Below, piece after piece: positions 52,084 through 64,000 of a stretch of DNA of 64,000 bases. The stretch lies in NCBI GenBank assembly GCA_050110875.1, contig CP188828.1, positions 744,001 to 808,000 of the forward strand. Direction: 5' to 3'. The stretch is from Methyloligella sp050110875. Its GTDB lineage: Bacteria > Pseudomonadota > Alphaproteobacteria > Rhizobiales > Methyloligellaceae. A program made the position numbers and the translations under genes. Under the pieces are notes generated by a model. The model made no database searches. It was not told the origin of the DNA and worked only from the letters and a program-made list of their open reading frames with translations. Each line of letters begins with the position of its first letter. The stretch's first letter is position 1.

Positions 52084-53034
52084 ATGTTCCGGCGGCTTGC
52101 CGCTGTCACCGTGCTGGTGGCGGCTTGCGGCATGGCTGATGCTACGGCCCATGCGGACGGCTATGCGCGGCTGGGACCGCCGAGCTCGCCGGTGCATCTC
52201 TACTACAGCGATACCGGCAAGGGGTCGCCGGTGCTGTTGATCCACGGTTTCGGCTCCAGCACGTTTACATGGCAGAAGATCCTTCCGGGGCTTTCCCGCA
52301 AGCACCGGGTGATCGCGGTCGACATGAAGGGGTTCGGCCAGTCCGACAAGCCGTTCGACGAGCACTATTCCGCTTTCGACCAGGCGGAGCTTCTCGCGGA
52401 GCTGCTGGAGCGGGAGAACCTGCGCAACGTAACGGTGGTCGGTCATTCCTTCGGCGGCGGCGTGGCGCTCGCTCTGGCGCTTCAAGCGGACAACAGGCTG
52501 AAGGGGCGGATCTCCAAGCTGGTGCTCATCGACACCATCGCCTATCCGCAGAAAGTTCCGGTCTTCTTCAAGATACTCGCGGTGCCGGGGCTCTCCCATC
52601 TAAGCGTGCGGATGGTGCCAGCGGGCGTGCAAGCCTCGGTGGCGCTGAAGCTCGCCTATTACAACGAGGACAAGATCACCGACGAAACGGTCGAGGCCTA
52701 TTCGGCGCCGCTCAAGACGGCGGCCGGCAAGCACGCCATCATCCATAGCGCCCGGCAGATCGTGCCGCCGGATCTCGACGAGATCGCCGAGCGCTATGCG
52801 ACGATCCAGCTGCCGACGCTGATCATGTGGTGCGATCACGACAAGATCGTGCCCATGGATATCGGCCTGAAGCTCCGGCGCAACATTCCCAATTCCGACT
52901 TTCAGCTCGTGAAATCCTGCGGGCATATTCCGCAGGAAGAGCAGCCGGAACAGACGCTGCAGATCCTGGATAACTTCCTCGACGGCAGGGATCAGGCATC
53001 GCTCGGACGAACCGGCGGCACGGCGCATCGCTAA
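52084..53034 (+). CDS. Exported alpha/beta-fold hydrolase, possible lipoprotein
   Basis: A 316-residue product. The N-terminal 26 residues form a signal peptide; VAAC near residue 15 fits a lipobox loosely, so it may be a lipoprotein or a plain secreted protein. The hydrolase core shows the oxyanion stretch PVLLIHGFGSSTFTW, the nucleophile elbow VGHSFGGG, the acid WCDHDKIVP and the catalytic histidine SCGHIPQEE. Esterase, lipase and C-C hydrolase are all possible; the substrate is unknown. ATG 52084 is preferred to a GTG at 52057, both with weak ribosome-binding sites. Its last 4 bp overlap the end of the convergent oxyR. Confidence 0.82.
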   Translation: MFRRLAAVTVLVAACGMADATAHADGYARLGPPSSPVHLYYSDTGKGSPVLLIHGFGSSTFTWQKILPGLSRKHRVIAVDMKGFGQSDKPFDEHYSAFDQAELLAELLERENLRNVTVVGHSFGGGVALALALQADNRLKGRISKLVLIDTIAYPQKVPVFFKILAVPGLSHLSVRMVPAGVQASVALKLAYYNEDKITDETVEAYSAPLKTAAGKHAIIHSARQIVPPDLDEIAERYATIQLPTLIMWCDHDKIVPMDIGLKLRRNIPNSDFQLVKSCGHIPQEEQPEQTLQILDNFLDGRDQASLGRTGGTAHR

Positions 53035-53954
53035 CTTGCCGTCACCCGCGCGGATTGGGCGGCACCATAGTCCTGCCACGTCTCCTTGAGCAGCGTGCCG
53101 AACTTACGCATCTGGGGCTTGCGGGGCGAGCTCGCCCGCCAGGCGAGGCCGATGGTGCGCGACGGCTCGGGCGTCTTGAAGCGGATCAGCTTGAGACCCG
53201 CCTGAGACTTGATTTCCGCCGGCACCGCGATCTCCGGCACCAACGTCGTGCCGTAGCCGCTGGCGACCATCTGCAGCACGGTGGCCAGGCTGGTTGCGCC
53301 GAAGCGGCGCATGGCGGCGGGCTGGGCGGCGCTGCACAGGGCGAGCGCCTGGTCGCGCAGGCAATGCCCCTCCTCCAGCAGGAGCAATTGCTCGGCCTGA
53401 AGCTCCTCCAACCGGATGGCACGGCGCAGCTCCGTCTCGTCTCCCGTCACGAATAGGAAGCGGTCCTCGAAGAGTGGCATGCTCTCGAGCTGCGGATCGG
53501 GCAGCGGCAAGGCCAGGATGGCGGCGTCGAGATCGCCGGCGAGCAGCCCTTCGAGAAGCGCCTCGGTGCGGGTCTCGTGCAGGCGGAGCTCCAGCTTGGG
53601 GTATTGGCGCTGCAGGCGCGGCAGCACGGCGGGCAGGAAATACGGGCCGACGGTCGGGATGACTCCCAGCCTGAGGCTGGCGCCGAGATCGCTGCGGCGC
53701 TCGGCGGCATAATCGGTGAGATCGCGGACCTGAAGCAGGATCTCCTCGGCCCTGCGGGCGATCTCCACCCCCTCCCCTGTCAGACGGACATCGCGATGAG
53801 TCCGCTCAACCAAGGGCACGCCAAGCTCCTTCTCCAACTCCTTGATCTGCATGCTCAAAGCCGGTTGGGAGATGGCGCAGGCAGCGGCCGCCCGGCCAAA
53901 ATGGCCGTGCTGTGCGAGGGCGCGGAGATAGCGCATCTGGCGAAGTGTCAGCAT
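53031..53954 (-). CDS. oxyR: Peroxide sensor OxyR (LysR family)
   Basis: Activates oxidative-stress genes when peroxide forms an intramolecular disulfide. The 307-residue product has the LysR winged helix-turn-helix (about 1-60, HFGRAAAACAISQPALSMQIKELEKELGVPL). The regulatory domain holds the redox pair C198 and C207 in EEGHCLRDQALALC, spaced nine residues as in E. coli (C199/C208), with the GHCLRDQA context intact. It is divergent from katG, its usual target, and an inverted repeat adjoins its start codon. Confidence 0.95.
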   Translation of the reverse strand: MLTLRQMRYLRALAQHGHFGRAAAACAISQPALSMQIKELEKELGVPLVERTHRDVRLTGEGVEIARRAEEILLQVRDLTDYAAERRSDLGASLRLGVIPTVGPYFLPAVLPRLQRQYPKLELRLHETRTEALLEGLLAGDLDAAILALPLPDPQLESMPLFEDRFLFVTGDETELRRAIRLEELQAEQLLLLEEGHCLRDQALALCSAAQPAAMRRFGATSLATVLQMVASGYGTTLVPEIAVPAEIKSQAGLKLIRFKTPEPSRTIGLAWRASSPRKPQMRKFGTLLKETWQDYGAAQSARVTAS

Positions 53955-53971
53955 GATAAGCGAAACTTATC
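53955..53971. promoter_or_regulatory. Probable OxyR binding half-site between oxyR and katG
   Basis: Perfect inverted repeat GATAAG-CGAAA-CTTATC. It fits both the LysR T-N11-A rule and the OxyR ATAG/CTAT half-site style. It abuts the oxyR start codon, as expected for autoregulation, in the 135-bp oxyR-katG space; a matching second half toward katG is weak. Confidence 0.6.
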
Positions 53972-54089
53972 GCATTTCATGAAAAAAGCAATTTGCACTT
54001 ATAGAGTGACACGCGCACATTGCCGCCTACGGCGAGATGAACACCACTCGAGATCAACCACGCTCGAGAGCTAACGATGGGAGAGAACG

Positions 54090-56327
<2,238 letters not shown>

Positions 56328-56406
56328 GGAACGACAGAAGCGCGCTCTAGGGATGCCGGAAGCCGGGCCACCCCCCGTCTCCGGAGGAGAAGCTCTCTAG
56401 AGATCT

Positions 56407-56444
56407 GGCCGGTGCGGGACTCACCTCCCCGCCGGCCTTTTTTT
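56407..56444 (+). terminator. Intrinsic terminator after katG
   Basis: Stem GGCCGG (56407-56412) pairs with CCGGCC (56432-56437) across a GC-rich loop that can pair further, and seven T follow. Placed 80 bp after the katG stop. Confidence 0.8.
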
Positions 56445-56725
56445 GTGCGCCGCAGGCACTCAGCAAGTGCCCCGCAACTTCAATCCTTCATGAAATAGAA
56501 GGACAACTGGTCTGGGCCACCATGTGCACCGCTGCGACGTGCCGGTCCTTTACTCCTGAAATAACCAGAAACCCGCCCCTCGCCTCTGATGTACGGGCCT
56601 ACATAGACGCCTTTCGATCCCGCCATGGGATTCTCCATGTGAGTTCAGCTCTACTGAGTTCTAGCACGCGTGTCAGTGAGTTGTCCGAGCTAGCGGATGC
56701 CGAGGAAAGGTTGTGGAAAATTGGC
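56445..56725. other. Non-coding space between katG terminator and rnpB
   Basis: About 280 bp with lower GC than its surroundings. One open frame on the plus strand (56522-56761) begins here but has no ribosome-binding site, no recognisable protein pattern and ends inside the rnpB terminator, so it is not called. I see no RNA gene or repeat. Confidence 0.5.
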
Positions 56726-56757
56726 GGCCGGCGGAGGGAGAAGCCCTCGCGCCGGCC
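56726..56757 (-). terminator. Terminator hairpin of rnpB
   Basis: Perfect stem GGCCGGCG (56726-56733) and CGCCGGCC (56750-56757) directly downstream of the rnpB 3' end in its reading direction. A short T tract (AATTTT) follows on the minus strand. Confidence 0.65.
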
Positions 56758-56761
56758 TTAA

Positions 56762-57177
<416 letters not shown>

Positions 57178-57179
57178 CT

Positions 57180-57209
57180 TAATAAGGGGCTCGGGCGCGT
57201 TTCCGTCAA
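57180..57209 (-). promoter_or_regulatory. Promoter of rnpB
   Basis: Read on the minus strand: -35 TTGACG (57209-57204), an 18-nt spacer and -10 TTATTA (57185-57180). The predicted start, near 57173-57175, coincides with the 5' end of P1. Confidence 0.75.
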
Positions 57210-57344
57210 GTTAAGCGCGTCTCACATGCCACTCACGAATTCTTGCCCCGATGTGAGAAGCCAATGGGCGGCCAAGCGCCTAGGCTCGGAGATGCTCAAA
57301 GCCCGATGAGCGATTTCAGTCCGTTCGATCCAAGGAGAAGCGCC

Positions 57345-57611
57345 ATGTTCAAAGCTTATCTGACATCCGCGGCGGCCGCCGGCCTGCTGCTCGGTTCGAC
57401 CGTCGTCGCCACCGCAGCCACAGGCGAATACGACAATATGTGCGCCATGGGCCTGGCCATGGAAAAGACCATTCAGACCGATTGCAGCATCAATGCCGAG
57501 ATCGGCGGCGAGACCTATTGCTTCGGCAGCGAAGAGGCCAAGGCCACGTTCATGGAAGATCCGGAAGGCAATATCGCGAAGGCCGAAGAGTTTTATTCGA
57601 CCGTCGAATAG
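57345..57611 (+). CDS. Small secreted YHS-like protein
   Basis: An 88-residue product with a signal peptide (residues 1-25, cleavage near ATA-ATG). The mature part, about 63 residues, has three cysteines (NMCAMG, TDCSIN, TYCFGS) and the pattern YCFGSEEAKATFMEDPEGNIAKAEEFY, which resembles the YHS domain (Y-C-F-C-S..F..dP..Y) found in metal-related proteins. The canonical second Cys of the YHS signature is Gly here. A metal or redox function is possible but not shown. AAGGAG lies 7 nt upstream of ATG 57345. It is divergent from rnpB. Confidence 0.7.
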   Translation: MFKAYLTSAAAAGLLLGSTVVATAATGEYDNMCAMGLAMEKTIQTDCSINAEIGGETYCFGSEEAKATFMEDPEGNIAKAEEFYSTVE

Positions 57612-57696
57612 GCGTCGTCCGAGACTATCAAGAGACGCCTCTTCAAGAAGCTAAAGAAGTCTTTTTCCAAGAGCGGCACCCCCAAGCCGCCCTCCC

Positions 57697-57745
57697 CGGC
57701 AAGGGCTCGCCCCGCCGCCTCCGAGAGAGGGGCGGGTCCTTGCCG
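57697..57745. terminator. Hairpin between YHS-like gene and amidase gene
   Basis: Arms CGGCAAGG-GCT-CGCCCC (57697-57713) and GGGGCG-GGT-CCTTGCCG (57729-57745). It lies between two convergent genes and may end both transcripts. No long T-run follows on either strand. Confidence 0.45.
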
Positions 57746-57786
57746 CCTTCCTTCTCGTTCTCTTCCCGTTTGATCCTTCTGTCTCG

Positions 57787-58560
57787 CTATGCCCGCTCGG
57801 GCATGGCCCGGAGCAAGCGGTCGAGGGTTTCGATGGTCGAGCGGTCAGCCCGGCCGTCGATGCGTACGGGGCGGAAGTGGCGCTGGAACGCCATCACCAC
57901 ATTTTCCAGCCCGCGCCCGTAAGTGCTTGTGATCTCGAGCCCATAGCCATAGGCGCTGAGCGCCTCTTGAAGCCTCTCGACCCTCTCGCCTTCGTCGCCG
58001 GTCTCCATGCCGCGATCCTCGCCCAGGGGCACCGGCGGGACCCAATGGCCGATGCCGGCGGCATGCAGCCTTCCCCAGTCGAAGGTTTCGCCGGGGTCGC
58101 GCTTGCGGGCCGGCGCGATATCGGAATGGGCGAGCACGCGAGCCGCCGGGATCGGGTGGCGCTTCAGGATGTCCAGGCAGAGCGCTTCGACCGCTTGCAT
58201 CTGAACCTCCGGATAGGCGGGCGGCTCGCCCTCCTCTGCCTTGCCGGGGTGACCGGTATTGTGGATCTCGATGCCGATGGAGCAGGAGTTGAGGTCGGTT
58301 TCGCCGGCCCAGAGGCTCTGGCCGGCATGCCAGGCGCGCATCTCCTCGGGCACCATCTGGGTGATGCGCCCCGCCTCGTCGATCAGGTAATGGGCCGAGA
58401 CCTTGGACTCTTCCGTCGTTAGCCAGTCCAGCGCCTCTTCCGCGCTCGGCATGCCCGTGTAATGCAGGATGAGCATGTCGGGGGTGCGGCCCTCGCGGCG
58501 CGGCTCGATATTGGGCGAGGCGCGCCAGTCTGCGAGCGGCGTGTCAGGCGCAGCCGTCAT
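57787..58560 (-). CDS. N-acetylmuramoyl-L-alanine amidase (amidase_2 fold) with peptidoglycan-binding domain
   Basis: Zinc enzyme of the AmpD/AmiD type that cleaves the MurNAc-L-Ala bond. The 257-residue product has the catalytic domain (about 20-170) with the zinc ligands His of LILHYTGM and of VLAHSDIAPARKRDPG and the associated Asp, plus SIGIEIHNTG. A C-terminal PG_binding_1 unit follows (about 188-250, ERVERLQEALSAYGYGLEITSTYGRG). No signal peptide is visible, which favours a cytoplasmic AmpD-like recycling role, although the binding domain is typical of AmiD; localisation is open. ATG 58560 is preferred to a GTG 6 nt upstream. Confidence 0.88.
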   Translation of the reverse strand: MTAAPDTPLADWRASPNIEPRREGRTPDMLILHYTGMPSAEEALDWLTTEESKVSAHYLIDEAGRITQMVPEEMRAWHAGQSLWAGETDLNSCSIGIEIHNTGHPGKAEEGEPPAYPEVQMQAVEALCLDILKRHPIPAARVLAHSDIAPARKRDPGETFDWGRLHAAGIGHWVPPVPLGEDRGMETGDEGERVERLQEALSAYGYGLEITSTYGRGLENVVMAFQRHFRPVRIDGRADRSTIETLDRLLRAMPERA

Positions 58561-58602
58561 GGGCACCCTGCCCTTCCATACGCTTGCAGGCGGAAAGCCA
58601 AG

Positions 58603-59319
58603 CTAGATGCGCCGCTCTTTGGCGATGGCATCGTAGGATTCGTTGATCGCCGCCAGCTTCTCAGTGGCGATATTGATGAATTCCGGCGGCACGCCGCGGG
58701 CCAGCAGCTTGTCGGGATGGTTGTCGGCGACCAGCCTGCGGTAATGGGCCTTCAGCGCATCGTTGCCGATCCCCGGATCGACGCCGAGCACCTCATACGG
58801 GTTGCGCTTCTCGGCCACCACGTGGCGGGCCCGGATATAGTCGAAATGGCTGTCGGAGAAGCCGAAGCGCTTGGCGACCTGACGCAGGAAGTTTTCCTCC
58901 CGCGGATGAACGGCGCTATCGGCCTTGGCGATGTGGAACAGCCCTTCCAGCACGTCCTCCAGGAGCTTTTGGTTGCCCTTGAACATGGCGGCGAGTTGCT
59001 CGGCATAGGCCTCGTAGCCGGAGACGTCCTGCTTGGCGAGGTTGAAGACCCGGGCGACGTTCCGCATCTCGCCTTCGGGCACTTTGAAGACCTCCTTGAA
59101 GGCGGAGACCTCGTCCATGGTGACGACGCCGTCGGCCTTGGCCATCTTGGCGCCCAGGGCGATCACGCCGACGGTGAAGGCGACCTGGTTCTCAGCCGGG
59201 GTTTCCTGCTCCTCGCGGTCGATCGCGAAATGGCCCGCGACGCCGCCTAAAAGGGCGCCAATCGGCCCGCCGATGGCCAGCCCTGCGGCCGCACCCGCCA
59301 ATTTCCCCCAGATAGACAT
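58603..59319 (-). CDS. DjlA-like membrane-anchored J-domain co-chaperone with TerB domain
   Basis: A 238-residue product. An N-terminal Gly/Ala-rich hydrophobic segment (about 3-30) probably anchors it to the membrane. A TerB-like helical domain (about 45-150: GVIALGAKMAKADGVVTMDEVSAFKEVF, HIAKADSAVHPREENFL) follows, then a C-terminal J domain (about 173-238) with the HPD motif in NHPDKLL. This order is that of DjlA, a DnaK co-chaperone. ATG 59319 is chosen for the GGGGGAG four bases upstream. It starts about 42 bp before the amidase on the same strand, so both may be one operon. Confidence 0.88.
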   Translation of the reverse strand: MSIWGKLAGAAAGLAIGGPIGALLGGVAGHFAIDREEQETPAENQVAFTVGVIALGAKMAKADGVVTMDEVSAFKEVFKVPEGEMRNVARVFNLAKQDVSGYEAYAEQLAAMFKGNQKLLEDVLEGLFHIAKADSAVHPREENFLRQVAKRFGFSDSHFDYIRARHVVAEKRNPYEVLGVDPGIGNDALKAHYRRLVADNHPDKLLARGVPPEFINIATEKLAAINESYDAIAKERRI

Positions 59320-59431
59320 GGGTCTCCCCCAACTCACATTCGCTCAAGCCAAAGAGTCTGCTGAAGCATAAGGCTTTTTGCCGCCCATCGCACCGGGGTT
59401 TTTGACCCGTTTGCGGTGGGGCTCAGAGGGA

Positions 59432-59782
59432 CTACTTCTGCGCCGCCGCAGGCGTTCCCTTGCGCATATTGCCGAGAATGGAAAAGGTCGGCTGGTCGAT
59501 ATCCAGACCGGCCCGCAAGCGGCGCTCCACATGATAGGCACGCGCGAAGCACCAGGCGAACAGCCACAACGTGATCAGGCCGATACCGATCGCCGTCACC
59601 AAGCGAAACGTCTCGCCGAGACCGAAGAGCCCGCTGGAGGCGACCACGAAGGCCTCGAAGACCAGGCCGAAGGAAACGGCAAGGCAGATGGCGGCGCTCA
59701 GCGCGGTGATGAAGATCGCCAGCGGGTTGTCGCTGCCGCGCTTGGCAAGGGGATGATCCGGGGTTTCGGCTTTGGTGCTCAT
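59432..59782 (-). CDS. Small membrane protein of unknown function
   Basis: A 116-residue protein with two hydrophobic helices (about 20-45 and 57-80) flanked by charged ends; the C-terminal part is basic (CFARAYHVERRLRAGLDID). No recognised family. ATG 59782 is preferred, although an upstream in-frame start exists. It lies behind the divergent gamma-carbonic anhydrase gene and precedes the DjlA-like gene on the same strand. Confidence 0.55.
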   Translation of the reverse strand: MSTKAETPDHPLAKRGSDNPLAIFITALSAAICLAVSFGLVFEAFVVASSGLFGLGETFRLVTAIGIGLITLWLFAWCFARAYHVERRLRAGLDIDQPTFSILGNMRKGTPAAAQK

Positions 59783-59931
59783 GTCGGGTGCTTTCAAACC
59801 GCCATTCACGAAGACATATGTCCGCTGGGTCTTACCGAGAGGCGCTCAAGCTTACAAGCCCTCTCGCGATTCCCCCGCCATTTGGGCTAGAACCGGCGGG
59901 ACTTTTCACGTTGCACGGCAGAGGAGCATCC

Positions 59932-60462
59932 ATGGCGATCTACGCGCTCGACGGCATCAGCCCCGAATTTCCCGAGGACGGTCTCTACTGGGTGGCCGAG
60001 ACGGCGGTCGCGGTGGGAAAGATCCGCATGGGGTCGGACACCAGCATCTGGTGGGGTTCGGTGCTGCGCGGCGACAATGAATGGATCGAGATCGGCGACC
60101 GCTCGCAGATCCAGGACAATTCCACGGTTCACACGGATCCTGGGTTTCCGACCACCGTCGGGAAGAACTGCGTGATCGGCCACAATGTCGTGCTGCATGG
60201 CTGCAGCATCGGCGACAACACCCTGATCGGCATGGGCGCGATCGTGCTGAACGGGGCGAAGATCGGCAAGAACTGCCTGGTCGGCGCGGGGGCGCTGGTC
60301 ACGGAGGGGAAAGAGTTTCCCGACAATTCGGTGATTCTCGGCGCCCCGGCCAAGCAGGTGCGCGAGGCGGACGAGAAGACCCGCGAGATGATCGCCCGCG
60401 GCGCCGACGTCTATGTCCGCCGCTGGAAGCAATATGCGAAGGGGCTCAAGCGGATCGGGTGA
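59932..60462 (+). CDS. Gamma-carbonic anhydrase family hexapeptide-repeat protein
   Basis: A 176-residue left-handed beta-helix protein of the YrdA/gamma-carbonic anhydrase group. Hexapeptide repeats run from about residue 28 to 140 (IRMGSDTSIWWGSVLRGD, IEIGDRSQIQDNSTVH, TVGKNCVIGHNVVLHGC, TLIGMGAIVLNGAKIGKNCLVGAGALV). The zinc-ligand histidines are in NSTVH and GHNVVLH, placed as in the family. A C-terminal helix follows. Whether it has carbonic anhydrase activity is unproven for most members. AGGAG lies 7 nt upstream of ATG 59932. Confidence 0.92.
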   Translation: MAIYALDGISPEFPEDGLYWVAETAVAVGKIRMGSDTSIWWGSVLRGDNEWIEIGDRSQIQDNSTVHTDPGFPTTVGKNCVIGHNVVLHGCSIGDNTLIGMGAIVLNGAKIGKNCLVGAGALVTEGKEFPDNSVILGAPAKQVREADEKTREMIARGADVYVRRWKQYAKGLKRIG

Positions 60463-60467
60463 GAGGA

Positions 60468-60491
60468 GAGGCTGGTCCAGTCACCAGCCTC
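60468..60491. terminator. Hairpin between convergent genes
   Basis: Perfect 9-bp stem GAGGCTGGT (60468-60476) and ACCAGCCTC (60483-60491), with loop CCAGTC, in the 41-bp gap between the carbonic anhydrase gene and the membrane protein gene. Lacks a T-run; a bidirectional end signal is likely. Confidence 0.5.
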
Positions 60492-60503
60492 CCCCCGCCT
60501 GGA

Positions 60504-60875
60504 CTATACCGCCGGCCTTTCGCGGCTGCTCGAGTCAGGCATCGCGAATTGGCGATAGACGACGAGGCTTCGCACGCTCAACGTCTGAACCAGAACGATC
60601 ACGATCATAAGCGCACCGGTTTTCTGGGCCAGCATGGCGATCCCTTCCCGCACGGTCTCTGGCTCCCCACCATACGGCAGAGCGATCAGGACGAAGCCGG
60701 CGCATAGAGCGTAGAATCGGATCACGAGCTGGCTTGCCACGGAATTGACCAGGCCTAGCCTCTCCTCGGCGTATTCGGAAACCAGATCCCACCAGCTCCA
60801 ATAGAGATGGCGGCCGGCAACCAAAATCAGAACCAAGCTGATCGAAAGGTATATGCCGTCGGTGAGGGCCAGCAT
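60504..60875 (-). CDS. Small integral membrane protein of unknown function
   Basis: A 123-residue product with three hydrophobic helices (about 6-26, 44-66 and 82-102) and a basic C-terminus (VYRQFAMPDSSSRERPAV). No known family recognised. ATG 60875 is preferred to the in-frame ATG two codons upstream because AGGAGA then sits 6 nt away. It is divergent from the oxoprolinase gene, with 184 bp between starts in which I see no gene. Confidence 0.55.
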   Translation of the reverse strand: MLALTDGIYLSISLVLILVAGRHLYWSWWDLVSEYAEERLGLVNSVASQLVIRFYALCAGFVLIALPYGGEPETVREGIAMLAQKTGALMIVIVLVQTLSVRSLVVYRQFAMPDSSSRERPAV

Positions 60876-61059
60876 CGCCATTCTCCTATCTCTTAAGGTG
60901 ACAACCGCCCCTTACTTATGCTCATAACGACTATAAATCAATTGAGCGGCGGCTGACAGACCGTCGCAGGGGGCGTGCCTTTCCCCCGCAAGCCTGTGCG
61001 TTGGGTAAAATCCCGCTTTGCCGCTTTGCTTCGCCGCGCGAGCTGTTTAACTCAGGCCG

Positions 61060-64000
<2,941 letters not shown>

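Noticed and set aside
56522..56761. 79-codon open frame between katG and rnpB
   Set aside because: No ribosome-binding site, no recognisable pattern, composition unlike neighbours, and it ends in the rnpB terminator.

Overview
The window is a stretch of conserved core chromosome from a high-GC alphaproteobacterium, most probably of the order Hyphomicrobiales (Rhizobiales); genus and family cannot be fixed from sequence reading alone. Support comes from the circularly permuted two-piece tmRNA next to an alpha-type sspB, an HWE-family sensor kinase, the thyA-folA and hflK-hflC-DUF2065-degP groupings, and a MurE with the meso-diaminopimelate motif DNPR. Palindromic repeats of the type scattered through rhizobial genomes are also present.

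Layout. Positions 1-5484, minus strand: thyA-folA, then the membrane protease-control group hflK-hflC-DUF2065-degP (degP runs off the left edge). 5610-6908, plus strand: a small PepSY-like secreted protein, the permuted ssrA gene and sspB. 6951-16271: an HWE histidine kinase, fumC with a small ribbon-helix-helix protein, a large AsmA-type protein, a hemolysin III/PAQR membrane protein and a small secreted protein. 16511-26110: a UvrD-type helicase, a secreted trypsin-like protease, a YegP/DUF3754 pair, an amino-acid permease, prmA, an aminopeptidase P and a SemiSWEET. 26264-51625, all minus strand: the division and cell-wall (dcw) cluster read from right to left as mraZ-rsmH-ftsL-ftsI-murE-murF-mraY-murD-ftsW-murG-murC-murB-ddlB-ftsQ-ftsA-ftsZ, followed by lpxC-bamD-recN-ligA. 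52084-64000: an alpha/beta hydrolase, the divergent oxyR/katG pair, rnpB on the minus strand, a YHS-like secreted protein, a peptidoglycan amidase, a DjlA-like co-chaperone, two small membrane proteins, a gamma-carbonic anhydrase and a 5-oxoprolinase/hydantoinase that runs off the right edge.

How the genes work together. The dcw block makes UDP-MurNAc-pentapeptide (murB-F, ddlB), lipid I and II (mraY, murG) and the septal machinery (ftsL, I, W, Q, A, Z). lpxC and bamD behind it link division to outer-membrane building. Many of its genes overlap by 4 bp (ATGA or GTGA), which implies translational coupling. Its promoter region carries three TGGG repeats spaced exactly 10 bp apart inside a readable -35/-10 promoter, as expected for autoregulation by MraZ. 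tmRNA and SspB together form a ribosome-rescue and tagged-protein delivery module; hflKC/degP and the peptidases add further protein quality control.

I found no phage, integrase, transposase, CRISPR array, toxin-antitoxin pair or defence system, and no cluster of unknown genes that would make a convincing new system. The unusual signals are regulatory or structural: a 108-bp multi-hairpin repeat lying in frame inside the oxoprolinase gene, a nested palindrome upstream of lpxC, a hairpin with a possible leader peptide before ddlB, and the MraZ-type promoter architecture.
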